A DNA stretch of 64,000 nucleotides from Methylococcales bacterium (GTDB lineage Bacteria; Pseudomonadota; Gammaproteobacteria; Methylococcales; Methylomonadaceae), in NCBI GenBank assembly GCA_028707085.1, contig JAQTUW010000003.1:99380-163379 (forward strand), given 5' to 3'. This document shows, piece after piece, positions 55,141 to 63,395 of this stretch (positions are counted from its first letter, which is position 1; each line of letters opens with the position of its first letter). A program made the position numbers and the translations under genes. The notes beneath the pieces are model-generated. The model was not told where the DNA came from. It did no database searches and saw only the letters and a list, made by a program, of their open reading frames with translations.

Positions 55141-55800
55141 ATGCGCTTATTGCTGGTTGAAGACGACGCCATCCTGGGCGATGGCCTCAAAACCGGTCTG
55201 GCGATGGAAGGCTATGCTGTGGACTGGCTGACGGACGGTTTGCTGGCCGACGAGGCGCTAAGAACCAATCATTACGATCTAGTGGTGCTGGATTGGAATT
55301 TGCCGCGGATGGATGGCTTGAGCATCCTGAAGGCCCTGCGCAAACGCAAGGATAGTACGCCGGTTTTGCTGCTCACCGCCCGCGACGGGGTGCAGGCGCG
55401 GGTTTCCGGTCTGGATACAGGGGCTGACGATTATGTCTCCAAACCTTTCGATCTGGCCGAACTTTGCGCCCGACTCAGGGCGCTGGCCCGGCGGCAGGAT
55501 GGCCGCAATCTGCCGGTGCTGGAACATAAAGGCGTCAGTCTCGATCCTGCTGCCCATCAGGTGTTTTATCTGGGCAGGACGGTAGAGCTATCACAAAAGG
55601 AATTTGAAATTCTGCAGTTTTTGATGAAACACATCGGCCAGGTCAGTTCCCGGGCCCGACTGGAAGAAACCTTGTACGCCTGGGGCTCGGAAGTCGAGAG
55701 CAATGCGGTTGAAGTCCACATTCATCATTTGCGGAAAAAACTGCATGGCAATCTGATTCGCACCATACGCGGCGTCGGTTACATCATAGACGCAGACTGA
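55141..55800 (+). CDS. OmpR/PhoB-family response regulator (QseB/PmrA-like)
   Basis: 219 residues. Receiver domain with phosphoacceptor Asp51 (VVLDWNLPRMDG), acidic pair VEDDA, and Lys in YVSKPFDLAEL. A C-terminal winged helix follows (ELSQKEFEILQFLMKHIGQVSSRARLEETLY and NAVEVHIHHLRKKL). Overlaps the kinase gene by one base. Two-component system; signal unknown. Confidence 0.95.
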   Translation: MRLLLVEDDAILGDGLKTGLAMEGYAVDWLTDGLLADEALRTNHYDLVVLDWNLPRMDGLSILKALRKRKDSTPVLLLTARDGVQARVSGLDTGADDYVSKPFDLAELCARLRALARRQDGRNLPVLEHKGVSLDPAAHQVFYLGRTVELSQKEFEILQFLMKHIGQVSSRARLEETLYAWGSEVESNAVEVHIHHLRKKLHGNLIRTIRGVGYIIDAD

Positions 55801-57248
55801 TGACGATTCACCTGCGCCTGACTCCGCGTTCGCTTAAAAAACAGTTGCTGCTGTTCCTGTTATCGTCCTTATTGCTGGTATGGGGCGTGACCGCCTATTT
55901 CAGCTATCGCGCCACCCGGGAGGAAATCGAGGAGCTGTTTAATGCCGAACTGGCTCAGTCCGCGCGAGTGGTGCAGGCTTTTGTGGAAAATATGCTGCGG
56001 CAAAGAGCGCTGACCCGACTGTGGGAGCATGAAAAAACCCCCGATCTGTTTGACATGCCGATTCTGGAACACAAATATGAGCGGAAAATTGCCTTTCAAT
56101 TACGTTCCGTGAAGGATGGACTGGTGTTACGCTCCGAAAGCGCCCCGGAGTTCGCCTTGTCCCTGACCCGTAACGGTTATAGCGAAACCATGATCCACCA
56201 GCAGCTCTGGCATGTTTTTAGCCTGAGCACCGAAAATGGCGATTATGTCATCCATGTCGGCCAGCGGGACGACATACGCAAACAACTGGTCGAAACCATA
56301 GCCGGACAGCAGGTCATTAGCTTTGTCATGGCTTTGCCGGTACTGGGGATCATGATCTGGCTAATCGTCAGCAGGACGCTTTCCCCCGTCAACCAGCTCA
56401 GGGAGCAACTGGCCAGCCGGGAGGCTCTGCATTTGCAAGCCTTGTCAGTCGAGCGCATGCCGGAGGAAATATTGCCGGTCGTGCGGCAGATCAACAGCCT
56501 GTTTGCCATGCTCGAGCAGGCGTTTGCCAGCGAACGCCACTTTAGTTCGGATGCTTCCCATGAATTGCGGACGCCCCTGGCCGGATTATTGACCCAGATC
56601 CAGGTCGCGCAAAAAACCGATAATCCGCAGGTGCGCCAGCAGGCTTTGCAGCAGGCGCAGCATGCGGTTTTACGGATGACGCATCTGGTGCAGCAATTGC
56701 TGATTCTCTCCCGGGTACAGCAGCCCAATACGGTGGTGCTCAAGCAGGCTGTAGGGCTCGACGAAGCCATTATTTCCGTGATTGCGGATATGGATTTTAT
56801 CGCCCACGAAAAACGCATTGAAATTGAATTACAGGGCATGGGCGAAGTTTTTATCCACGCCAACCCGCACTTGCTGGCGATTCTGTTACGGAACGTGCTG
56901 GATAACGCCATTAAATATTCGCCCGCCGGCAGCCGGATCGAGGTACGGATGCAGCGTGCGGGGCGGCAATTGACGCTCAGCGTGGAAGATGGCGGCCCCG
57001 GCGTGGCGGACGAGGATTACCCGCGCATCGGCCAGCGTTTTTACCGATGCGTGGCGACGGCTGGAGCCGTGGAGGGCAGCGGCCTGGGGCTATCGATTGT
57101 GCAGCGTATCGTCAGTCTGCACGGCGCCGGCATTGAGTTTGGCAAATCGCGGCTCGGCGGCCTCAAGGTGCAATTAAGCTTTGATGTGCCCGCCGCCAAT
57201 GGCGAAAATGCAATTGAGGGTTCTGCTTTGTCCGCCAATATGATGTAA
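55800..57248 (+). CDS. Sensor histidine kinase (QseC/PmrB-like)
   Basis: 482 residues. Transmembrane helix near residues 14-35 and a second about 165-187, flanking a periplasmic sensor. HAMP-like linker, then the H-box SSDASHELRTPLAGL with phosphoacceptor His254, N-box LLRNVLDNAIKYSP, and G-boxes VEDGGPGVADED and GSGLGLSIVQRIV. Pairs with the response regulator immediately upstream. The ligand is not readable, though the metal-related genes downstream make a metal cue possible. Confidence 0.94.
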   Translation: MTIHLRLTPRSLKKQLLLFLLSSLLLVWGVTAYFSYRATREEIEELFNAELAQSARVVQAFVENMLRQRALTRLWEHEKTPDLFDMPILEHKYERKIAFQLRSVKDGLVLRSESAPEFALSLTRNGYSETMIHQQLWHVFSLSTENGDYVIHVGQRDDIRKQLVETIAGQQVISFVMALPVLGIMIWLIVSRTLSPVNQLREQLASREALHLQALSVERMPEEILPVVRQINSLFAMLEQAFASERHFSSDASHELRTPLAGLLTQIQVAQKTDNPQVRQQALQQAQHAVLRMTHLVQQLLILSRVQQPNTVVLKQAVGLDEAIISVIADMDFIAHEKRIEIELQGMGEVFIHANPHLLAILLRNVLDNAIKYSPAGSRIEVRMQRAGRQLTLSVEDGGPGVADEDYPRIGQRFYRCVATAGAVEGSGLGLSIVQRIVSLHGAGIEFGKSRLGGLKVQLSFDVPAANGENAIEGSALSANMM

Positions 57249-57281
57249 TCTCAACCCCATTTTGTTACCGAGTATCAAAAA

Positions 57282-58523
57282 ATGCCGGCTATCACATCGC
57301 GCATGACATTAAAACGGCTGTTGCTAGTCGCCGCAGGCCTCTGGCTGCCGGCTTGCGCCCAGCAGCCGCCGCCTGCCGCCGGCCGGCCGGCATCGCTGGC
57401 CGGGATCGTCAGCCCTGTTCCCACCGACGCCGCCGGGATGCAGAATGTCACCGGCTTTGATGTTTATGTGGATCAGCAAACCGTCCATGCGGTGTTTACT
57501 GCGGCAGGCAGCGACAGCAAACGGCCGCTGATCGGCTATCTGCATTCCGAAGACGGCGGATTGCACTGGTTTCCGCCGCAGGAAATCGGCAAACAGTTCG
57601 AACTGCCGGTGGAATCGAAAAGCGGTAACGATATTCAGATTGCCGCATCCGGCCGGCGTTTGCTGGTCATGTGGCAAACCACCGGCGAATTGCCCGGCAT
57701 GGGGCCGCTGGTGACCATTTTTTCCGACGACGGCGGCCTGAGCTGGCAAAGAGGCGCCAATCCGGCAAACAGCGATACCGATCAGTCGCACCCCGATCTG
57801 GCGGCGGATCAGCAGGGCCTATTTCATGCGGTGTGGCTGGACGACAGGGATGAAAACGGCTATCAAGGCCTGCATTACGCCCGTAGCGGCGATACTGGCA
57901 AAAGCTGGGGGGGCGAACAGACTCTGGACGATTCCACCTGCTCCTGCTGCTGGAACAGAATTTCAATTTCGCCGGAAGGCCCGATCAATGTCCTGTACCG
58001 CGATATGCAGCCGCGCGATATGGCGCTGGCGCAATCCACCGATGCCGGACAAAGCTGGCGACGGATCAGCACCGTCGGACAATTCGACTGGAAATTCGAC
58101 GGCTGCCCACACAATGGCGGCGGTCTGACCCAGGCCGAGCAAGGCGATCTGCACAGCGTGGTCTGGACAGGCGCGGAAAACCGGGCTGGCCTGTATCATT
58201 TACAGTCCGCGGACAACGGGGTAAGCTGGAGCGCGCCACAACCCATTGCCCCGGGAACGGGGGCATTCCACAGCGATATAGCCGCAGCCGATAAAAACCG
58301 GCTGGCATTGATCTGGGATGCAATGGGGCCGGAAGGTTCGGCTGTGCTTTTGGCCGATTCCGGCGATAATGGCCGCAGTTGGGCGCCCGCCCAGCGCATT
58401 TCCTCGCCCGGCGCATCGGCAGGCTTTCCGCGCATCGTCGCCGTCGGATCGGGCTGGCTAGCCATGTGGACGGAACAGAAATCCGGCTCGTCCAGACAAT
58501 GGCTTTCGGCCATTATTAAATGA
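57282..58523 (+). CDS. Sialidase-fold (Asp-box) lipoprotein
   Basis: 413 residues. Signal peptide with lipobox LPAC. Six Asp-box motifs (S-x-D-x-G-x-x-W type) mark a six-blade beta-propeller: SEDGGLHW, SDDGGLSW, SGDTGKSW, STDAGQSW, SADNGVSW, SGDNGRSW. A CSCCW motif sits in one blade. Members include sialidases and photosystem-assembly-like factors; no sialidase arginine triad could be confirmed, so an envelope binding or assembly role is as plausible. Precedes copC by 22 bases, likely same transcript. Confidence 0.75.
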   Translation: MPAITSRMTLKRLLLVAAGLWLPACAQQPPPAAGRPASLAGIVSPVPTDAAGMQNVTGFDVYVDQQTVHAVFTAAGSDSKRPLIGYLHSEDGGLHWFPPQEIGKQFELPVESKSGNDIQIAASGRRLLVMWQTTGELPGMGPLVTIFSDDGGLSWQRGANPANSDTDQSHPDLAADQQGLFHAVWLDDRDENGYQGLHYARSGDTGKSWGGEQTLDDSTCSCCWNRISISPEGPINVLYRDMQPRDMALAQSTDAGQSWRRISTVGQFDWKFDGCPHNGGGLTQAEQGDLHSVVWTGAENRAGLYHLQSADNGVSWSAPQPIAPGTGAFHSDIAAADKNRLALIWDAMGPEGSAVLLADSGDNGRSWAPAQRISSPGASAGFPRIVAVGSGWLAMWTEQKSGSSRQWLSAIIK

Positions 58524-58545
58524 TTTTGTCACTCAAGAGGTTGTC

Positions 58546-58923
58546 ATGTTCGAATCGACCATAAGAAAAATAATAAAACCCGCATTTTTAATCGCCACCC
58601 TGCTCAGCCCGCTTCCGGCGCTGGCGCACGCCATTCTGGTAAAATCCCAGCCAACCAAGGATGAAACCGTCAGTCAGGCCCCGAAGCAGGTTGATTTATG
58701 GTTTAACGATGCCGTAAGAGGCGAATACAAGGCGCTGGCGGTGATCGACAGCAGCGGCAAACGGGTCGATAACCATGATGTCGAGCAATCCCTGACCGAC
58801 GGCTCGCACATTTACGCCACGGTCGGCAATCTGGCTCCAGGGAAATATACCGTGCGTTACCGGGTGGTTTCCGAAGACACCCATATCGTGACCGGTAAAT
58901 TCGAATTTAGCGTTCAACCCTAG
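58546..58923 (+). CDS. copC: CopC-like periplasmic copper-binding protein
   Basis: 125 residues. Signal peptide ending in ALA, with the mature N-terminus beginning HAILVKSQPTKDE, whose His1 is the first copper(II) ligand in CopC. Further motifs are PKQVDLWFNDAV and VSEDTHIVTGKFEFSV, with Asp/His as the other ligands. Beta-sandwich fold. Copper transport or tolerance. Belongs to a group with the Asp-box lipoprotein, a lipoprotein and a HupE-like protein, but no CopD is fused or adjacent. Confidence 0.92.
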   Translation: MFESTIRKIIKPAFLIATLLSPLPALAHAILVKSQPTKDETVSQAPKQVDLWFNDAVRGEYKALAVIDSSGKRVDNHDVEQSLTDGSHIYATVGNLAPGKYTVRYRVVSEDTHIVTGKFEFSVQP

Positions 58924-58960
58924 ACACACTTTTGCTTCCCTTTTCGCATTAATTTACACC

Positions 58961-59608
58961 ATGAATATTCCACTATCAGGCTTTTTCCGTATTGCTGTCC
59001 TGCTGTCCTGCTGCCTATTGCTGTCCGGTTGCGACAAACTAGGCCTTAACCAGAAAAAAACCAACGCCCTGGGCAACCGGCCGGATCTGGACTGCATCAT
59101 TGCCAATGATTTTTACGCCGTGCATTTCAGTTCCTATCTTCAGCCGGTTAAAGGCGAACAGAACGCCGACCCCAAGGCTGCTTTTGTACCTTATTGCCAA
59201 AAAATCCCGCGTCCGGGCAAAATGTTTTTTACCGCCGATCTGATAGACCGCGACATCCGCACCACGCCCATCGGCATCCGACTGGTGGAAGTGGAAAAAA
59301 CCGGCCAACCCGCGCCTGACGATATTCGCGAAATTCGCACCGTGGCCGAAATTCCGAGCAAACTGTATCCGCGCGGCGCAGTCGAGGCTCAGGCCGACAT
59401 CGATAAAAAAGGCGATTATATCCTGTACCTGCTGATAAACGATGCTGTGGAAGAAGACGACAAATTCAGAATACCGCTGGAAGTCGGCGTGGATCCCAAC
59501 GCCCTGCCGTTACAAACCATCGTCATCGCCGCGGTTGCCGGATTGCTGATACTAATGCTGGTTTTTCTACTGTATTTGTTCAAATTCAAACCAAAAAGCC
59601 GTTCATGA
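58961..59608 (+). CDS. Unknown lipoprotein with C-terminal membrane helix
   Basis: 215 residues. Lipobox LLSGC at about residue 25, then a soluble domain with CIIANDFYAVHFSSYLQPV and IRTTPIGIRLVEVEKTGQ. A C-terminal hydrophobic helix (TIVIAAVAGLLILMLVFLLYLF) with a basic end follows. The combination of lipid anchor and C-terminal helix is unusual. Not recognised. Its stop overlaps the HupE-like gene by four bases, so the two act together. Confidence 0.72.
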   Translation: MNIPLSGFFRIAVLLSCCLLLSGCDKLGLNQKKTNALGNRPDLDCIIANDFYAVHFSSYLQPVKGEQNADPKAAFVPYCQKIPRPGKMFFTADLIDRDIRTTPIGIRLVEVEKTGQPAPDDIREIRTVAEIPSKLYPRGAVEAQADIDKKGDYILYLLINDAVEEDDKFRIPLEVGVDPNALPLQTIVIAAVAGLLILMLVFLLYLFKFKPKSRS

Positions 59609-60726
59609 GCAACCGTCCGCGCCTGTTTGCAGGCTTTTTAAAGTGGCCGCTCGCCGTGCTGTTGCTGCTGCAATCGGCCTGGGCTGTCGCCCATTCGCCG
59701 GGTCTTAGCTCAATGGAGCTTTCGATTAAAGCCGATAGCCTGAATGTAAAAGTCACTTTTGCCTTGCAGGATATAGAAGCCTTCGCACCCATGGATACCG
59801 ACCTGGACGCGGAAGTCAGCAACGCGGAACGCGACGCCGCCAAGCCCAGCATAGCCAGACTGATTGCCGGACAGATGCGGATTACTGTCGATGGCCAGGC
59901 GATATCGCCATCCGAACCCGGGCAGGTCAGTTTTGACGATCAGAATAACGCCCATGTAGAATTGCATTATCCGGCTGCGCCAAAACAAAGTTTATTATTG
60001 CAATCCTCATTTCTGGCCTTATTGCCCGACGGACATCAACAATATGTGACCATCAGGGACAGCAAAGGCCGAATCCTAAGCGAAAAAATGCTGAGCAGAC
60101 AGGACGATCAAATCCGCCTGCAAATCGGTAGCGGCGGCGCAGACCAAACAAAAGCCGCGCAGCCGCGGCTTAACGTTTTTGTGGATTTCTTAAAACTGGG
60201 TATCGAGCATATCCTCACCGGTTACGATCATTTGCTATTCCTGTTCGGCTTGCTGGCCGTTACTCACAGCTTCTGGCCCGCCATCAAGGTCATTACTTTT
60301 TTTACCATCGCCCATTCCATCACCCTGGCCTGCGCCGGGCTGAATATTGTGGAATTGCCCAGCAGTTTCGTAGAGCCTTTTATCGCCGCCACCATCATTT
60401 ATGTCGGAGTGGAGAATGTGATACGCGGCGATCATCCCAAGGGCCGCAACTGGCTGACATTCGGTTTTGGCCTGATACACGGTTTTGGCTTTGCCGGCGT
60501 GCTGCGGGAAATGGAAATCTCCAGCGGCGACAGCGGTTTTCTATTGCCGCTGTTATCCTTTAACCTGGGCATAGAAACCGGCCAGATCGCCGTAGCCTCC
60601 ATTGTGCTGCCCTGCATCTGGTGGCTTAACAGCAAACCAGCCGTCAGCCGCAAATTTTTGAAAGCCGGTTCGATACTGGTGAGCCTAATGGGAACTTACT
60701 GGTTGCTGGAAAGGACGATTTTGTAG
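59605..60726 (+). CDS. HupE/UreJ-2-like membrane protein
   Basis: 373 residues. An N-terminal exported soluble domain (signal peptide, then a calcium-like or beta-rich region to about residue 185) precedes a membrane domain: LGIEHILTGYDHLLFLFGLLAVTHSFWPAIKVITFFTIAHSITLACAG and GFGLIHGFGFAGVL. HupE/UreJ-type proteins carry nickel or other metals. His and Asp in the membrane part could be ligands. Metal identity is inferred, with CopC as a neighbour. Its last bases are duplicated at 62333. Confidence 0.82.
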   Translation: MSNRPRLFAGFLKWPLAVLLLLQSAWAVAHSPGLSSMELSIKADSLNVKVTFALQDIEAFAPMDTDLDAEVSNAERDAAKPSIARLIAGQMRITVDGQAISPSEPGQVSFDDQNNAHVELHYPAAPKQSLLLQSSFLALLPDGHQQYVTIRDSKGRILSEKMLSRQDDQIRLQIGSGGADQTKAAQPRLNVFVDFLKLGIEHILTGYDHLLFLFGLLAVTHSFWPAIKVITFFTIAHSITLACAGLNIVELPSSFVEPFIAATIIYVGVENVIRGDHPKGRNWLTFGFGLIHGFGFAGVLREMEISSGDSGFLLPLLSFNLGIETGQIAVASIVLPCIWWLNSKPAVSRKFLKAGSILVSLMGTYWLLERTIL

Positions 60727-60825
60727 GCCGGAACGTGTTTTGTAAACATAGCCTTGTACCGTGCGACACATGCGATGATGGCGGCTTGATTTTTTAGGTG
60801 TCTGAACGGTTACAACGACAACCAT
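60674..60825 (+). repeat. 152-bp direct repeat, copy 1 (end of the HupE-like gene and beyond)
   Basis: Matches 62333-62484 with four mismatches and no gaps. It includes the last 53 bases of the HupE-like gene, the intergenic bases and the first codons of a transposase remnant. Both copies have the same orientation and are 1659 bases apart. Confidence 0.95.
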
Positions 60826-61047
60826 CGCAGTGGCCTGACCGAAAAACGCCTGAGGGCATTGACGGTGATTCATAACTACGGACTCAAACGGGCTGACGGA
60901 ACAACAGCGGCAATGCGCTTGTTTGGACAAACGTTTCCTGATTTGTTCTCATGGTTGGTGGCTGAAATGGGTGTACTTCCACTACCCAGAAGAGGCAGAA
61001 AACGGGCAACTCGTAACCCATTGTTTTTAAAAACTGTCCCGGCCTAA
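60790..61047 (+). pseudogene. Transposase remnant (C-terminal end, DUF6399-like)
   Basis: Only the last 85 codons of a frame are left, beginning after a TGA: LNGYNDNHRSGLTEKRLRALTVIHNYGLKRADGTTAAMRLFGQTFPDLFSWL, ending in KTVPA. This resembles the C-terminus of DUF6399-type transposases (NGYNDN..GLSE..LKALT.IHN..I.RADGTTAA..LF), from memory. Truncated at 5' end, so non-functional; the match to the end of an insertion sequence marks a past insertion next to the HupE-like gene. Confidence 0.6.
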
Positions 61048-61075
61048 ATTGGAAGCCTCCTTTTCTGCCTACGCA

Positions 61076-61453
61076 CTATGGATCTTCTCTTAAGATAACG
61101 TCTCTCTCATGCAGAAAGATTGGGTACATAGCGGGATCATGATCGAAAAAACCCTCTGCAAAGTTCGGATCTTGCCATGCCTTCGGTGAAATTCCAATAG
61201 CCGATGACTCGTGTACCCAAACACACCAATTAGACGGAATAATTGTACTCACAATTTCGAAACATTCCGCTTGGTGACAGACCATACTTGGCCATTGCCC
61301 TTCGCGCTCATGGCTCACTACCCCATAGCAACGCTTGCCATCCAAACCAATGGATATCGATAGAACATGATAGATATGACCAAGCGTTAACCAATCCGAA
61401 AAGTCAACTTCCTTACCATTTTAATCTAGTAGCCGAACACATTTCACTTTCAT
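61076..61453 (-). pseudogene. Broken immunity-protein gene (premature stop) of the displaced Rhs module
   Basis: Begins ATG at 61453, overlapping the stop of the toxin fragment (ATGA), and reads MKVKCVRLLD then TAA, then continues in frame: NGKEVDFSDWLTLGHIYHVL and HEREGQWPSMVCHQAECFEIVSTIIPSNWCVWV, ending in HERDVILREDP. The stop sits where a Glu codon (GAA) would be expected, and the remaining frame is intact, so a single point mutation could have inactivated it. Its layout after an Rhs tip is that of an immunity gene. A downstream fragment of 89 codons has no good start. Confidence 0.65.
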
Positions 61454-62270
61454 TTTGGTACGCCTGACATGCTATTAAAAACTGCTTTATAGTCTAAACC
61501 ATAAAAGACTTCGTTCGTTGTCGGATTTTGATAGAAGTGCACCTGAAAATCACCAGACGGACTTTGGAAAGTCGGAGTAGTATATTTACCAAAATCTGCT
61601 GGAATATTAGGGTTACCAAGCTGTCCAGGCCCAAGATTTGGAATAGGATTGGATGCATAGCATCCTGAGTCAAAGTCCCATTCGCATTAAATGGTGAATT
61701 CGCAGATTCAAGCGTCAATTTCTGAGCTAAATTAGAGCCATTCGCAATATTACTTGCCCCTGTATCAGCAGCAATGCTTCCATTTGAAGCACCTGTACTA
61801 CCTGATGCAGAATATCCGCCAGCTATACCCCCAATCACCCCACCCAGAGTAGAGCCAGCCGTAAAAGCCTGGCCTGGAGTTGCCGTGCCGTATCCGGCCG
61901 CTCCGCCAACTGTCAGTCCGCCACCAAAGGCGGCGTATGCGTTGCTATTAAAGTAACTGGCCGTTTGAGTATAAGCATTCGATATGCTATTGGCAATCAA
62001 CCCATTCGGATCATTAAAATTAACCGGGTTGTTGCCGACATAGGCATAACGGTTGATCCCGGCGGCATAACCCAGCGGGTCTCTTTGCGTAAACCTGATC
62101 TGGTTCGGATCGTAATACCGTGCCCGATAGTATATCAGACCGCTGGCGTCCGGTTCTCTGCCGGTGTAGCCGTATTGGGCAATGCCGCCGCTGCCGGCTA
62201 TGACGTTGCCGAAGGCGTTGAAGCGTTGGGTGGCGGTGACGGACTTGCTGGCGCTGGTAGAAGAAAGTAC
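61450..62270 (-). pseudogene. Displaced Rhs C-terminal module with frameshifted toxin tip
   Basis: No start codon: the frame opens after a TAA at 62271-62273, then encodes the end of the Rhs core (YYRARYYDPNQIRFTQRDPLGYAAGINRYAYVGNNPVNFNDPNG), a Gly/Ala-rich linker, and a variable tip. A one-base shift near 61665-61686 breaks the frame; after it the other frame reads NPIPNLGPGQLGNPNIPADF, then YTTPTFQSPSGDFQVHFYQNP and DYKAVFNSMSGVPK to a TGA at 61450, a plausible toxin domain. The linker closely matches the one at 63740-64000. Confidence 0.8.
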
Positions 62271-62273
62271 TTA

Positions 62274-62318
62274 GTCTTGCAATAACACATTGTCGAAGGC
62301 AATGTGTTATTGCAAGAC
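62274..62318. repeat. Perfect 19-bp inverted repeat at the edge of the Rhs fragment
   Basis: GTCTTGCAATAACACATTG (62274-62292) and its exact complement at 62300-62318 surround the seven bases TCGAAGG. It starts one base after the stop codon bounding the Rhs fragment, and the duplicated HupE-gene end begins 15 bases beyond it. No T run on either side. Confidence 0.9.
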
Positions 62319-62332
62319 CCGACCCTGTGCGT

Positions 62333-62484
62333 TACTGGTGAGCCTAATGGGAACTTACTGGTTGCTGGAAAGAACGATTTTGTAGGCCGGAACGTGTTTT
62401 GTAAACATAGCCTTGTACCGTGCGACGCATGCGATGATAGCGGCTTAATTTTTTAGGTGTCTGAACGGTTACAACGACAACCAT
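62333..62484 (+). repeat. 152-bp direct repeat, copy 2
   Basis: Second copy of 60674-60825, with four substitutions. It starts inside the 3' end of the HupE-like gene sequence and breaks off exactly in the transposase-like codons for YNDNH, so it is a fragment rather than a gene. Confidence 0.95.
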
Positions 62485-62783
62485 ACAGACTGCGATGATC
62501 ACATAAGCAATTGATATCCGTAATCGCTGATTTTCTCGGCTTATAAATATATTCTGATTTTTTCCATATTTCTCAAGTGTCAAAGCTTTCAATAGTTAGT
62601 AAAATGTAAAGTACCTAGATTCCTTTATTGTACTCATGAGTTAGTGTAGTTATTAACAAATGGAGTTGTGCTAGTAGATCGTTCAATGATAAATTATTAA
62701 AGAAACTACCGAGACAAATGATCCATCTCAAATTCTCAAAACTGGCTCAAATTTAACGTGGTTCGCCCGGTTGCGAGGACTAC
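62485..62783. other. Spacer between the repeat and the second immunity gene
   Basis: 299 AT-rich bases with no gene supported. A minus-strand frame from 62592 runs into the repeat but has no family resemblance. Confidence 0.4.
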
Positions 62784-63392
62784 CTAAATTTTATCAAAGT
62801 TTTTTAATAATTTTTTTTGCCAATCAGTTGTTAGTCGATTAAATGGAAATAAAGCCGTGTCCTTATCGGCAAGTAAAATTTCTATCGGCCTAGCATATAA
62901 TTCTTCTAGAGGTAAATTAAACTTTAAGCTATCACAACTTTTACGAAAACCAATTACGGCTAAATCATTTTCCTTGTCACAATAGATACACCAATCCCCC
63001 ACATCCGATGAGCAAGCATAGGTATCCATCATATAGATCCATCCATTTGAGGGGCTATCGCCTCTCAAAAGCATTTGATAATGCTGTTCACTTACACTTT
63101 CTTCTAAATAAATTGCCTTAATAAATTCATACTCGGATATTTGCGTTTGATTAATATTAAGCAGACAACATAAATTTGCATTTTCTATTTTTAATAATTT
63201 ATTAATGACCCCTACAAACTCAGAATCAAAAATATGATCAGATGGAAAAAATCGAAAACTATTCCAAGCATCCTTAAAAGGACAATCAGGCAAAAAAACA
63301 TCAAACTCAATCGCGCCTTTAATATTGTTAAAGGCATTTATTCGCGATACATTTTTATCGGTGTAATTCATATTTTCATTAAGAATATCCAT
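62784..63392 (-). CDS. Candidate immunity protein of the second Rhs module
   Basis: 202 residues, acidic and Cys-containing, with no signal peptide or membrane helix. It starts three bases after the stop of the Rhs tip at 63396, the classic location of the cognate immunity gene. Sequence features: EFDVFLPDCPFKDAWNSFRFF and GWIYMMDTYACSSDVGDWCIYCDKENDLAVIGF. Family not recognised. Much more AT-rich than its surroundings, in keeping with acquisition of toxin/immunity modules by transfer. Confidence 0.65.
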   Translation of the reverse strand: MDILNENMNYTDKNVSRINAFNNIKGAIEFDVFLPDCPFKDAWNSFRFFPSDHIFDSEFVGVINKLLKIENANLCCLLNINQTQISEYEFIKAIYLEESVSEQHYQMLLRGDSPSNGWIYMMDTYACSSDVGDWCIYCDKENDLAVIGFRKSCDSLKFNLPLEELYARPIEILLADKDTALFPFNRLTTDWQKKLLKNFDKI

Positions 63393-63395
63393 TAG

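Noticed and set aside
62344..62592. 82-codon minus-strand frame with a hydrophobic stretch
   Set aside because: More than half lies in the antisense of the 152-bp repeat, which is gene end plus transposase remnant; the matching antisense frame in copy 1 shows it is a by-product.
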